Assembly: GCA_021234155.1 (NCBI GenBank)
Contig: JAJEKV010000911.1
Span: forward strand, 1-64,000
DNA: 64,000 nt
From: Isoetes taiwanensis
Lineage: Eukaryota; Streptophyta; Lycopodiopsida; Isoetales; Isoetaceae
Reading direction: 5' to 3'
The notes beneath the pieces are model-generated. The model searched no databases, was not told the origin of the DNA, and saw only the letters and a program-made list of their open reading frames with translations. Position 1 is the first letter of the stretch. Each line of letters begins with the position of its first letter. Below, piece after piece: positions 44,261 to 54,737 of the stretch. The position numbers and the translations under genes are program-made.

Positions 44261-44929
44261 GGTATGTTCTAGAAGCTTCAATTGGTTGGCTCAAGTGTAC
44301 ATCTCTATATTTGTGATTCTAGAATTCATAGTTTCGTAGATTTATATTTTGTGTGAACATGAGCAATCAATTAGGTCTATAAGATGCTCCATAGTCTGCG
44401 GATATCATACCAAAATTGTCATTGTTTGTTGCATTATCAAAAGTAACCTCCGAGAAGCTGGAATGTACCTTCAGCAATTGCATGTCAGTAATAATATGAT
44501 TCTGATCCATTGTATCAACTAACGGCTCCAACATAGCTTGCTTCTTTATGGAGCTCATATCAAAACTATAAACTAAAATCCGAACTGCAAAATGGATAAT
44601 TCCACATTGATCCACAGGAGAATGGCTGTATATATTCTATATTTTCATGTTATGAAACATCTTTGAATGGTATTTCTTTCAAGAAATGGTGCTTGCTCAT
44701 GATTGGTATAATTGCCATTTGCATTTAAACTTATAGGTTATCAATTCTCACGGTAATCATGGTGGAGACTAATCGTCTGCATAACTGTTTGTGCCAGAGA
44801 TGATATGTCTGCGCCAGAGCTTATACTAAGTTACCTTCTCTCACTCCAATATCTAGAATCTTGCTAATCTTACAATAGCTATTCTCAAAGGTGACTTTGT
44901 ATATAATGGTTGTAGATTCTTGGTAGGTC
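44261..44929. other. Spacer between the PPR remnant and repeat block B
   Basis: AT-rich; no recognised gene. The minus-strand frame 44367-44615 shows no family resemblance. Confidence 0.4.
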
Positions 44930-45399
44930 CATTTTAGCTTCTTTCCTAATCTTACATTACCTATATTCTAAATGTGGCCCTTGTAAGCTTGAATACGAAA
45001 GAAGGTTCACATTTAACCCAGATACATACGATCAACATCCCCAATTCCACCAATGGACAACCTCCCTTTACTAGTCTTGAAATTTCAATGGCTTGTTATT
45101 CATAAGTATAAGAAAGAAATCTATATTTCCAATCATGTGCTCATTGGCCTTGGAGTTTGCGTACAGTATTGCATTTTACTTGTATTAGGAGTGCACCACC
45201 ATTTCTTGATCCTCTATTGACAGTAGCTCATGCACCCACCAAAAAGATACTAGACAAGCAAACTATAAATTGAAATATCCACCCATGAATGATTTCAATC
45301 TATAAGAACCTATACATTTGAATCTAAGGAAGAAAGAATCCTTATCTCATTCATTGCTTGAAGATGAAACAATTGATGCCTACTAAGCTTTAGGTTTGA

Positions 45400-46080
45400 C
45401 ATTCATCTTCTTTGCTCTCATGTTTTTCTTCCCTTTTACTTCTCTAGACAATTTGTTTCTATTTGGCTAAATGCCCTGCCCTATTGGAGTTGAAAGCAGT
45501 TCTTATCTCCCTTCAAGACACAAAGGACATCGTATCCATATTGACATTCTTACCATCTTTTGCTTTCCCCTTGATTAACCTTTTCAAGTAGTTTGGTCCA
45601 TGCCCATTCGAGATCAACAATCTTATAATATTCTTGACATTGTTGTGGGACTGTAACACTCCTAGCAACAAGGCTCCAATAGTTACATTGCCCAAGAATT
45701 TTATTCATATCTTGAAGTTGTTTTGCTGGTTCTTGATGATGCCAATGTATTCTTCCACATAATCACCTTTAATTTCATGGCGAAGACAATTGCACACAAG
45801 CTTATTTGCATTAAAAAAAGTTCCTCTAATTGAGCATACTTCTTCCACAATAGGGATTAAGGTATCATCCAAATGCTTAATGATTTTGTTGCGTCACTCC
45901 GATTCTTTTGGTTTGCAATCTTGGCAGCTTCAAAATTCTGTGTAGCTTCTACTTTGCTTTCATCAAGACTTGTTGGGCGTGGTTCTATTTGCCACCATTG
46001 TAGCAAACAATCTGCGCTTTGTCAAGCCCGTTGGAGTTCTGACCCGAAGCATTTCAAGCTCCGAACCCGCTTTAATGCCA
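45400..46080 (-). pseudogene. Ty1/copia-like gag remnant, copy B
   Basis: Same remnant as 11640-12374. The minus-strand frame 45695-45513 reads VTIGALLLGVLQSHNNVKNI and YLKRLIKGKAKDGKNV. The primer-site relic at 46080-46069 is TGGCATTAAAGC, more eroded than in copy A. Confidence 0.5.
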
Positions 46081-46091
46081 TAAAAGCACAA

Positions 46092-46095
46092 CACA
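46092..46095. repeat. Possible target duplication CACA, left
   Basis: CACA precedes the left terminal inverted repeat and CACA follows the right one at 57095-57098. Copy A reads AAAGCATATGCATG here. The duplication is plausibly 4 bp, but the short CA-rich context leaves 2-4 bp possible, and 5-6 extra bases lie on the left side. Confidence 0.55.
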
Positions 46096-46120
46096 AAGCA
46101 GAGTTTCATTAAAGTTGGAA
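46096..46120 (+). repeat. Left terminal inverted repeat
   Basis: 25 bp beginning AAGCAGAGTTTCATTAAAG and ending TTGGAA. The reverse complement is at 57070-57094 with no mismatch. Confidence 0.93.
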
Positions 46121-46787
46121 TTCTGAAGACAAGTTGGAATAATTTTTATATAGTATACTTGGAGGGTTATGTATACCTCAATACTTATAGTATGGTTATG
46201 TGTATTACATAAGGTTATGTATACATGTGTATACTAGTATACATCAATACTTATATTACGGTTATGTGTACTACAAAAGGTTATGTATACCTGTTGTATA
46301 CTAACACAACCAGATTACAATAAGATAACAAGTACTATTATTCTTCTACTATTACTCTGAATGATCAGAACTAGCGTATACGCCCAGATCCTTTTTCGAT
46401 CATGAACATTTGATACTCTCTATTCCATAGGAGATGGATGATAACATCGACGGGATCAGGATAATGCCGAGGATTGAGAGCAACAGTGGTGAGCCAGCCT
46501 TCAAGCGGTATATCTCGCCATGCAGACCGCTTTGAAGTCCTAATGATTCATCTTGCAAGTGATAGAATCACGTTCAAGACCAGAATACGTCATAGCTAGA
46601 CGGAGGCCAATGTTGCTGCACTCGGCAATTTGATGTATATTTATATTTATACCCACCAAAATTATTGATGGTATATACCCACCAAAATTATTGATGGTAT
46701 ATACTCACCAAAATTATTGATAGTATATACATAGAAATTATTGGATCATATACATGTATGGTACTCGTATAATGGCAATGAACACCA
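46121..46787. other. TIR-element left subterminal region
   Basis: AT-rich, with loose GGTTATGTATAC-type repetition (46150-46330) and three tandem 26-bp units ACCCACCAAAATTATTGATG... at 46651-46676, 46677-46702 and 46703-46728. No gene seen. Confidence 0.6.
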
Positions 46788-46814
46788 ATAATTCACATCA
46801 ATAATTTTACTTCA

Positions 46815-46822
46815 CTATAAAA
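46815..46822 (+). promoter_or_regulatory. TATA box before the 80-codon ORF
   Basis: CTATAAAA, 36 bp before the ATG at 46859. The surrounding 70 bp (AATAATTCACATCAATAATT through CATTCATCTCCCATGG) recur at 47295-47370 with CTATAAAA at 47323-47330. Confidence 0.6.
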
Positions 46823-46858
46823 GCAGCTCCATTCGGTGGTAGAGGTCATTCATCTCCC

Positions 46859-47101
46859 ATGGCTTCCTTGCCTGATCGTCCGGAGAACATACAAACCATC
46901 AAGTGCTACATGAGCTACAACGATCTGTATGATTGCGCAATAAAGGGTGTCAAGATGGATCCATGGCTGCAATCCAAAGCAGATGGTCCTGCGAGTGCTT
47001 GCAGGAAGCTCACTCGTGTTGTGATCCACCTATATTGGCTTCCTGATCAGGATATCTATGAGCTGAATGCCATTACCTCATTCGGTGTTGATGACGAGTG
47101 A
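46859..47101 (+). CDS. Small ORF of the TIR element, copy 1
   Basis: 80 codons, starting MASLPDRPENIQTIKCYMSY and ending ITSFGVDDE. No family is recognised. It has a good TATA box, a start in CCCATGG context, and a decayed tandem duplicate 506 bp downstream that keeps the promoter and the C-terminal pattern (VVIHLYWLPDQDIYELNAI here). The shared promoter and start make it more likely to be a real gene than its length suggests. The middle contains a Cys and aromatic residues but no metal-binding motif. Confidence 0.5.
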   Translation: MASLPDRPENIQTIKCYMSYNDLYDCAIKGVKMDPWLQSKADGPASACRKLTRVVIHLYWLPDQDIYELNAITSFGVDDE

Positions 47102-47294
47102 ATCATCGATGATATGTATACCTGTTAAGGATATAATAATATAAGCACTTATGATTTGTGTATCCATAAGGATATATATACTATAAGCATAGTGAATATT
47201 AGGTGATGTATAGAATCGAAAGTACATGATAGAATCATACCCGTACGAAAGTACATGATACGTGTATACGCCAATGATGGGCGCCACCCACCCC

Positions 47295-47603
47295 AATAAT
47301 TCACATCAATAATTTTACTTCACTATAAAAAAAGCTCCATTCGGGCTAGAGGTCATTCATCTCCCATGGATTATTTGCCTTCTCGCTCACCACATCGAGG
47401 CGATCAAGTGCTCAATGAGCCACTGATCTTGTTGGTTGCCTAGACAGCATCTTCTTCTTGATCCCTACCGCTAAGAAAAGCTTTGGGCTGAGATTCATTG
47501 CCCCTGGTCAATTCGTGTGTTATGATCCATCCGATTTGGCTTCCCGAGCGCATGAGCTATGAGATATCGTGGATCACTACTACAGATCCTCAAGATGAAT
47601 GAA
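47295..47603 (+). pseudogene. Small ORF of the TIR element, copy 2, broken
   Basis: The promoter and ATG (47366) are copied from the 46788-46861 unit. The frame from the ATG stops after about 25 codons (MDYLPSRSPHRGDQVLNEP). Further on, another frame reads VVIHPIWLPERMSYEISWI, matching copy 1, to a TGA near 47600. A one- or two-base shift in the middle separates them. Confidence 0.5.
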
Positions 47604-47804
47604 TCAATTGCTCAACATATAAGCACTTCTCCACCATCTTATCTATGAATCATGTATGCATTTATATATTAAAGATGTAAGCAGCTATATATGATCACAA
47701 ATATAGTAATGTACAAGATCTTATGTATTAAGATGAAAGATATGTATTACAAGTACAAGATCTCATGTATTAAGATGAACAATGTGCTATGTCTTTCCAC
47801 ATGT

Positions 47805-49288
47805 CTACAATATATTTCGAATTTGGTTTTTGCCTCTTGCCATTGGCATCCCTGCATAATGAATAGCATCTAAATTTTCATACCTTGAAGCATCGGAAGG
47901 ATTAGGCCGCCAACGCTTAGTCAAGCGCCTTTGTAGTCCCTCCAAAAGAGGCTTCCACCACGATACAAAAATATGGCCAAAATATGTAGATTCTAGATCA
48001 AGAACAACATTCTCCTCTGCATATCCTAACCAAGTGGCAGTGTTATCATCTCCAGGTCTGACTAGAACAAACATGCCCTTTGTCACATGTACGTGAGGAT
48101 CAAACTCTTCAAGAGGCAACACCGGACGGCCATCCGACGGCCACAATAAGATGGTAAAGGTCGTGGTGACCAAGGCAGATCACGCCGACCTCCGGAACAA
48201 ATGTCGTTTGTTCTAGAGGAGCTTGTCTTGTTTGTGGCCAAAATGCATCATTTTGAGGACGCCCCGAGCAACATCCTCCAAAGAGATAAGAAGTCGGGCT
48301 CCAATATTCAACACTTGCCGCGGTATTGCCTTGCAAACAAGCTACTTTCTTGATTCTTACATATGTCCTTCCATAGGGAGATGTATTTGTTGATGCTATC
48401 CTTCACCCCCCGAAGATCCTTCAATGTTGGTCTAGGAGGAATATTTTGTGGCACACCACTTGGTAGCATTGGCTGACCATGTTCATCCTCTTTCCACATT
48501 CTAACTCCCCGAGAATCACTGGAAGCCACTCTTTATGTGTAGGACGATTTTGTATTGCATAACAGCCAATCTCCCCGCCATCTTAAATTTGAAGAGCAAT
48601 GGTTCAAGATGCCCAACTGTGCGTTGGCCCTTATCGTGGATGAATCCCTTCACAAAAGCCTTCCAATTTGGAACTTCATCAATAAAGTATGGAATTGAGA
48701 TTTTGCATTGCACTTGCTGAACAAGTAAAGTAGCTCGTAGTGTCAAAGCATCCATGAACTCATCAAGGTTGAAAAATTTCCAAATAAAGCATCAATATCA
48801 TCATGGGTGTGGCCGACCATCATAAAGCCCACTTGGATCTCATCAAAGACCTTAAGCCAAGTCAAATAAGATAAGTATGAAAAGACATACCTATTTTTGT
48901 TTTGCCCCGATGCATTATCAAGTTGCAAATAGAGATTTCGGGGAGAGGGTTGAACACCTCAGATTCGCTTGTAGTTGAAGCATTTGGCAATACTTCCGCC
49001 ATAGAAGCAAGTTTGTTCTTCAAAGGATTGGTATCCTTGATCGCTTGCATCCATTTGCAACTGAGGCAGCTTACTTCCACATAAGTCACCTATCTTGTCC
49101 TCTTGTACCAATTCCAAGTTATGCAATATCCTAGAAAGTGAACCAATGTGGAAGTTTGAATAACCATAGGCACCACCACCATGCCCATGAGTCGAGCTCC
49201 CCTCAAACCGCTTCTTCAAGCGATCACCTCTCCATACAGATTTTGCTAGATGGTGACTTCTAGGCACTAAAGTCTTAACCTGATCCAT
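47805..49288 (-). pseudogene. DUF7869-like transposase candidate
   Basis: The minus-strand order matches DUF7869-type proteins, which are common in seed-free plants and many animals and are suspected DDE-type transposases. MDQVKTLVPRSHHLAKS then STHGHGGGAYGYSNF (49288-49120), a linker, MQLDNASGQNKNRYVFSYL and FMMVGHTHDDIDALFGNFS (48928-48755), YFIDEVPNWKAFVKGF and LLFKFKMAGRLAVMQYK (48755-48516), and a C-terminal VLVRPGDDNTATWLGYAEEN...VSWWKP (48173-47950). The D, DN and H-x-D-D residues of the family are present. Frames change at several points, through introns or decay. This is the best candidate for the element's mobility gene. The family name is from memory and needs a search. Confidence 0.6.
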
Positions 49289-50168
49289 CTTATCATGTAT
49301 TATACATAGATGATTTTCTCGGAGACCGCTGTGACAATGCTTCCAATGCCAATATTGACTTTCGCAAAGAACGTTGTTTTAGCATATGAGCCCGACGTTG
49401 AATTGCAAGATTTCGCCTCTCTCTTGTATCTTTTTGTTTTTCCAGCTTTTTGCTTAATTACCACGCAGATGTTGCATTTAGAGAAGGTTGCATTTAGAGA
49501 AGGCTAACATGGAAATTCCTTTTCCATATACTATAAAAGAGTTCAAGGCTACAGCTTGTTCCCTCGTAAGCTCTTCAACAATCGCACCAATTTCTTTATG
49601 TATAAGCTTCTTATTAAGAATGGAAGGAAGCTTATGACATTTTCTCTTACATCATCTCTACCTCTTTTGCTCCTATGGGGAATACTTTCAGCATTCTCCT
49701 GAATGAATCTGTCTAGCACACATTCGGTGGCCAGTGTAGTGGATCTAGGCTTCTTAGAGCCAAAGATACCATGTTCAACTACCTTTGCACCCGCTTCAAA
49801 TCTCTTTTCTCCAATTGTAAAATGTTGATCGACTGATACCTAAAGCCATGCGCCACCCAGCCTGCATGTAATTCCATCCCCTTGAGCACTATCCTGCCCT
49901 CTCCTTCTCCTGTAAGTCACACTCAAAGACGCAAAAAAAAAAAAAAACGTAACCCTTTGCATTGTATGGTTGGGATAAAAATTTTTCTTAATTCACGCAT
50001 TTGATGCTTGGTAAGTTTTTGTTGCAAGTATTTTTGCAGCAGCTTGACTTCATGAACTTATTGATTGAAGTTGTGGAGCATAGCCTTTCCTCTTTGCTTT
50101 TTCCCTTGGGCTCTCTTGGAATCCTATGTGTGTAAGTATACTTCCTCTTTCATTTGAATTGAGCCTGA
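49289..50168 (-). pseudogene. Upstream part of the transposase candidate, unreadable
   Basis: Minus-strand fragments such as KCNICVVIKQKAGKTKRYK (about 49430-49490) suggest a Cys-containing segment between the N-terminal repeats and the DUF7869 core, but frames are broken. An A15 run lies at about 49932-49946. No other gene was recognised. Confidence 0.35.
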
Positions 50169-50429
50169 ATGTTGTCCTCAAATGATTCTAGCTCTATATC
50201 CTCATTTTCTTTAGCTTCTCGAGCTTGCAGATGTTGTGAGACGGTCCTTCCATCCAAAGCAAAGATCACATCGCTATTTTCCCAATCAACAAGTGCATTC
50301 TCACTTGGCCTTTCTCGCACAAGCATGACATCTCGTGATCCTCTTTCATTAGTTCAGAAGTTATTCTTTCCAACACAAAGGCCAACCTTTGTGTCTCCTA
50401 AGAATTCATCATCAAAAAGATCCCGTGGA

Positions 50430-51403
50430 TCATCGAATAGAATTATAGCTTCCGTGATATTTAGTTCTAGTACAAGAATGGAGAATGTGGCACTGCATTT
50501 CCAAGAGTTCTGTTCTTGAGTAACTAGGTGGTGGCTCATCATCATCTGATGGTATTCTGCGAGCAAACCGAGTAGCTAAATCCACTGATGGATCAATCTC
50601 TTCATCTGCATCTGATACTGCCTCCACAGATTCTATGTATGAGTTGTGTGAGGTAGATGTCCCCATGTCTGATCTTGGTGTCTCATCATGGGCTGCATCA
50701 CTGCCATGAAAACGTATATCGCTTCGAGGCCATTCGATGAATGTGCCCACAACCTCTGCAATATTATCTGCACCCGCACATGCAATCGGAAGCACGGAGA
50801 TGGCACCACAACCTGTGAACTTGCACAACCACGCTGTGCATCCACATCCTTCCCATGGATGCTACTTCTATTCAGCCAATGACCTCTGCCAACAACAACA
50901 TTGTCACTGCATAAGTTCACCAAGTTCTCCGTGTTGCTCATTGGCTGAAATGAAGGAGAACTGGATGATGACGATGTAGAGGAACTACTAGGCAGGTTGG
51001 GGGTTTCCGTATCAGATGATGATACAGGTGAAGCATCTGGACAGATTCTCACGTCACGTCTAGGCCATTCGATAAATGTGCCTACAGCTTTAGCAACATT
51101 ATCCGCGCCTGCACATGGAATGGGAAGCACATGGGATGGAATTATGGCTTCAGTAACCTCCACGACGACGTTCTTAAAGTAGTCAATGTTCTTTCCATGT
51201 AGGTGCCCTCTATGCAGTTCATGCCCCCTGGCAACAACCTTCTCACCACAGAGGAAGTTCTGCAAGGTCCTTTTCCTGCAAGCATACAATGACACACACA
51301 TTGTTAGAAACCCCGCAGAAATGAGAAGAAAATATTGACAAAACAGGCAAATGGCGTGAGTGCGCCATTTGTTCAAATAGCGCAGCCGCGCCATTTGACT
51401 CAA
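50430..51403 (-). pseudogene. Tandem DUF8039-like domains upstream of the transposase candidate
   Basis: Two repeats on the minus strand, each with a pattern VV-A/G-RGH-x-L-x-R...HGK followed by a Pro...CAGAD and AVGTFIEWPRRDV. One is at about 51250-51050 (KVVARGHELHRGHLHGKNI, then ADNVAKAVGTFIEWPRRDVR); the other at about 50910-50690 (NVVVGRGHWLNRSSIHGKDV, then IAEVVGTFIEWPRSDIR). A Ser-rich linker joins them. DUF8039 is a domain of plant transposon proteins with the same gTFiaWP signature. An acidic tail follows. It probably belongs to the same gene as the DUF7869-like part downstream. Confidence 0.5.
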
Positions 51404-51508
51404 AATAGCGCAGCCGCGCCATTTGCCTTAATGGCGCGGCTGTGCTATTTTGAGGCAAATGGCGCAGCTGCACTATTTGGAGGCGAATGGCGCACCAGCG
51501 CCATTTGG
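51348..51508. repeat. Array of AAATGGCGC palindromes
   Basis: About six units in 161 bp, each two inverted half-sites separated by 2-6 bp, for example CAAATAGCGCAG...GCGCCATTTG (51374-51397) and GCGAATGGCGCAC...AGCGCCATTTGG (51482-51507). It lies at the 5' edge of the minus-strand transposase candidate. Confidence 0.88.
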
Positions 51509-51539
51509 CTTCCTCAGGAAACAAAACAGGAAAACTTAG

Positions 51540-51735
51540 GAAAGCAGATTACACATTACAGATTACTAAAGATTACTACAGATTACTACATATAACTACA
51601 GGCTACAACAGATTACTAAAGATTACATTAGTAGAGATTACTACAGACTACAAGATTATTACAGATTACTATAGATTACAACAGACTACAGATTGTTTCC
51701 TGGATTGTTACAGGTTACTACAGATTACTACAGAG
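51540..51735. repeat. GATTACTACA-type minisatellite
   Basis: Imperfect repetition of AGATTACTACAGATTACTAA-like words for about 190 bp. No coding significance. Confidence 0.7.
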
Positions 51736-52690
51736 TAGAAACATTATTCTTCACTTATAGGAGAAATTGCTGACAGTTAAACTAAAACATAACAGTCACT
51801 AACCTTGGGGTCATTGTAGATCGAGAATCTGCCATTGAAAGAAGGGAAGAGCCTTGAATCAAGTAAGCGCCTTCAAAATAGAGGAAGTCACCATCTATCA
51901 AATGAAGAAGCGTCCGCCATGAAATGAAGAAGCTCGCTAACCAAGTGAAGCGCCTGCAACCAACTAAAGCGCCAAGAATCAAGGTAGCGCCAAAGAAGTG
52001 CTCGCTGACAAAGAAACACAGCTCAAATAACCCCGGAGGAACCAATGCCTAAGGCACAATAGACGTTCGACGAAGCCTCTGCCATGCCAAGAGTCTCAGC
52101 GCAAGTACCTCGCTAATGTTGAAGCGAGGATCTGGAGCGTGAAAATCGCGAACCCGCTAATACAAGGACAGTGCCTTCGCTTACCATATATCGCAGACTC
52201 GCATTTTATAAACGGCTTTGAGACAGGACCGCACAATATATCACGAAAAGTGGCGGGAATTCAAATTTTAAAATTCAAGTGGCGGGCGGGCGGGGAAATT
52301 CAAAATTTAGAATTCAATTGGCGGACGGGCGGGAAATTCAAATTCAAATTTTAAAATTCAAGTGACGGACGGACGGACGTCGGGCGGACGCTGACGGATG
52401 CAAAGAAATTCAAGTGGCGGGCGGACGGGCTGGCGGGCCAAATCCTTTCGCGCCATTATCTTGGACGGGTTTATTTTCTCTCTTCATTTCATTTCTCTCA
52501 TTTCTTCCCGGGCCTTCTTCTCCTCCGGGCTAGCCAAATACCTTCCCTTCTTCTCTCTCTAGCTTCTTTTTTCTCTCTAGCTTACTTTGTGTTTCTCTCT
52601 CTAGCCTTCGAAAGTAGCCGTTGATCCGAGCGCAGAAAATAGTTGGAGTAGAATTTCACGGGTCCGACGATCCCCCCTCAGACGGGTCGC
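51736..52690. other. Intergenic centre of the TIR element
   Basis: Between the divergent genes. It contains AAGCGCC-rich sequence (51860-52010), alternating AATTCAAATTTTAAAATTCAA words with G-rich GGCGGGCGGGCGGGG tracts (52250-52440) that could form G-quadruplexes, and a CT-rich stretch with TTCTCTCTCTAGC repeats (52490-52610) typical of plant core promoters and 5' leaders. No ORF is supported apart from an unrecognised 87-codon minus-strand frame, 51782-52045. Confidence 0.5.
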
Positions 52691-52696
52691 GATATA

Positions 52697-52716
52697 ATGA
52701 TGGCCTCGGGTTCAGG
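52697..52716 (+). CDS. Possible first exon of the ParB-methyltransferase gene
   Basis: ATGATGGCCTCGGGTTCAG is followed by GTTAGT, a plausible splice donor, after a CT-rich leader. It would encode only MMASGS-type residues. The acceptor would be near 53290-53320. Weak evidence: position and splice-site look only. Confidence 0.25.
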
Positions 52717-52891
52717 TTAGTTCGTACTGTTTTTTAGCTGTTTTCTGGGTCATGGGTATATAAATAGCGCGACCGCGCTGTTTCATGTGTCCAGGTGTCT
52801 AGGATAGTGAGTTTCTATGGTCCCGTCTAAAGGAAATGGCCCGTCCGCGCCACATGTGTTAGGTTTGTAGTTTGTTTAGAGCAGCATAATG

Positions 52892-53213
52892 CAAATGGCG
52901 CAGTGGGTTTATTTACATGCAAATGCGCCATCGCGCCATTTATATAAATGGCGCCATCAGCGCTTTTTTCATCGGCGAAGTCGCCTCTCCTCAGACTTTG
53001 CCAACAATCTAGAAAGTACAGGCCTTATTATCGACTCGCGTGTGGAGAATGTCTCGACTCGCGAGGCGAGAATAGGGAGTGTACACTCTGGATTGTTGGC
53101 TGGTTGAGGGATTCCCGATTCGCCAGTCGAGAAATGGCGCAGTGGCGCCATTTGCATATAAATGGCGCCACTGCGCCATTTGCATGTAAATGGCGCCACT
53201 GCGCCATTTGCAT
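52892..53213. repeat. 320-bp foldback with palindromic motifs
   Basis: Near-symmetric inverted sequence centred near 53055. GCCAACAATCTAGAAAGTAC on the left pairs with GTACACTCTGGATTGTTGGC on the right, and both flanks carry AAATGGCGC palindromes (52892-52970 and 53132-53213, the latter three units in tandem). It could form a long cruciform or RNA hairpin just upstream of the ParB-methyltransferase gene. Confidence 0.75.
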
Positions 53214-53384
53214 TATACTACATCTGCTCTAAATGAGAAAACTACAAATGGCGAAGCGTAGTGGGTTGGGTTGGGGTTTTATGATTTGAATGTTGATTAG
53301 TTGTTTTCTTGTGAAGCTTCGTTGTCCAAGACCCAAAACGTTGTGACGGAGAAGACCGTGGTCATGGCTGGAAGGCCATGATGC

Positions 53385-53597
53385 ATGGAAATTGTCAGGG
53401 CAATTCCCTTGGAGGAAGGGGTCGACCCCACAAAGGGGGACAAGAGGAGAGAACTTTGCCTCCTCACAAAAGTCAGAAGTGGTGAACAGGACGCTGTGAT
53501 GCGCCTTGGCATCATTGTCAACATTCGGGAGGTGAAAAGCAGGAAGATTAGACTTCCTTGGTTGCATGCTGGAGGATCCCGTGAATTGCACCATTGA
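53385..53597 (+). pseudogene. N-terminal coding segment before the ParB-like ORF
   Basis: A 70-codon frame, MEIVRAIPLEEGVDPTKGDK...IIVNIREVKSRKIRLPWLH. Its composition looks coding and it lies just upstream of the ParB ORF, but in a different phase and with a stop between. It may be an earlier exon. No domain was recognised. Confidence 0.35.
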
Positions 53598-53683
53598 TTC
53601 AGACTCGCATGGATCGGCAGTTTTACGATCCACGATGATGGAATCCAAAGATCAAGGACCGCATAGCCCGCCAAAAGAAAAGG

Positions 53684-54727
53684 TTGGCCGCTGCCTTCAT
53701 AATGAAAGCGAGAGGCAAAGCTGCTATTAATGGCACGGTCAAGCTACTTAGAGGATTTGGCATTCTCCGTTCAGCCATGGACGCATCAAAGAACTCAGTG
53801 TCACATATTGTCAGAGCCAAGACCTCTTGTAATATGCCTGCTATAATGGACAACACATGGCTTCAACATGAGATTACAAAGAAGGATGGGAAGAGAAAGC
53901 CAAATGTTAGGCAAGCCAGACCAAAGAAAGCAACACTCACTATAGAAGGGATAGAGCATGAGGAAGAGAATCAAAAGAAAGACGAGGAAAATCCCAAGTC
54001 TCCTCCCAAGTCAGCTCCCAAGTCTCCTCCTATCAGGACACCTATCGGTTCTCCTATCAAGTCCCCGGCTAGACAGGATTCAGAGAGAACCATTAGTGAT
54101 ACTAAATCCTCCCCACAACCGAGAGGTAAAGGCGCTGCATCGACAGCTGATAGCATTCCGCCTAAAAGGAGGAGGGAAACAAAGAAGGAGATGAGGGTCA
54201 GAAAGCAGAGGAAAATGGAAAGTCTAGAGGTGCCTTCGGAGTTGAAGATGGACCGTGATGCCGAGGAGGAGTTGGCAGAAGAAACTCTAAAAAAAATACA
54301 GCAGCACGGTCACATGTTTCCTCTAGGTGTGACATATATCAGAAAAATATCCATCTGGGATATGGAAGAGGCACCTCCTAACATGACAGCACGAGTTGTA
54401 AATCCTGAACATGTTAGGAAACTGTGCAAGTCATTTGCTGAAGATCCCCATCCAGTCTTCACGCCGGCAGATGTGGTGCCCTTCGATCCAGATACAAAGC
54501 AGCTAGTACCATGGTCACAAGAATCTGACCTGGCTGGTATGAGGTTCTACATCATCAATGGCAACCATTCTGTCTCAGCCGCTCAGCTCGTGTGTCAGAA
54601 GTTGGGGACAGAAGATGCCAGAATAGAACTCAGAAAGATTTACACTTATAGATTCTGCAGAGTTCTTTTCGAGCACCGAGTGACTTGGACCTTCTTCATT
54701 TCGGTGTGGATGTCAATGACATCGTGA
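53684..54727 (+). CDS. ParB/sulfiredoxin-like domain protein (5' part of the methyltransferase gene)
   Basis: 347 codons. ParB-like domains bind nucleotide and specific DNA; in phages and bacteria they are often fused to DNA methyltransferases. Residues ~1-80 are basic. ~100-130 is a Ser/Pro repeat (PKSPPKSAPKSPP, SPIKSPAR). ~158-180 is a nuclear-localisation-like PPKRRRETKKEMRVRKQRK. ~205-320 is the ParB-like fold, with VVNPEHVRKLCKSFAEDP, a PADVVPFD strand, and the signature FYIINGNHSVSAAQLV (about 54548-54595), matching the ParB G-x-H-R-x-x-A loop but with Ser for Arg. The frame enters the region before 53684 without a stop back to a TGA near 53636. The C-terminal ~20 residues are probably a frameshift artefact: another phase reads DLDLLHFGVDVND. 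Confidence 0.65.
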   Translation: MAAAFIMKARGKAAINGTVKLLRGFGILRSAMDASKNSVSHIVRAKTSCNMPAIMDNTWLQHEITKKDGKRKPNVRQARPKKATLTIEGIEHEEENQKKDEENPKSPPKSAPKSPPIRTPIGSPIKSPARQDSERTISDTKSSPQPRGKGAASTADSIPPKRRRETKKEMRVRKQRKMESLEVPSELKMDRDAEEELAEETLKKIQQHGHMFPLGVTYIRKISIWDMEEAPPNMTARVVNPEHVRKLCKSFAEDPHPVFTPADVVPFDPDTKQLVPWSQESDLAGMRFYIINGNHSVSAAQLVCQKLGTEDARIELRKIYTYRFCRVLFEHRVTWTFFISVWMSMTS

Positions 54728-54737
54728 GCCGGGGACG

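Noticed and set aside
46651-46728. CRISPR-like array
   Set aside because: Three directly adjoining 26-bp units without spacers, in a plant transposon; an ordinary minisatellite.
51348-51508. CRISPR or tRNA cluster
   Set aside because: Units are short palindromes with variable gaps and no spacer or cloverleaf structure.
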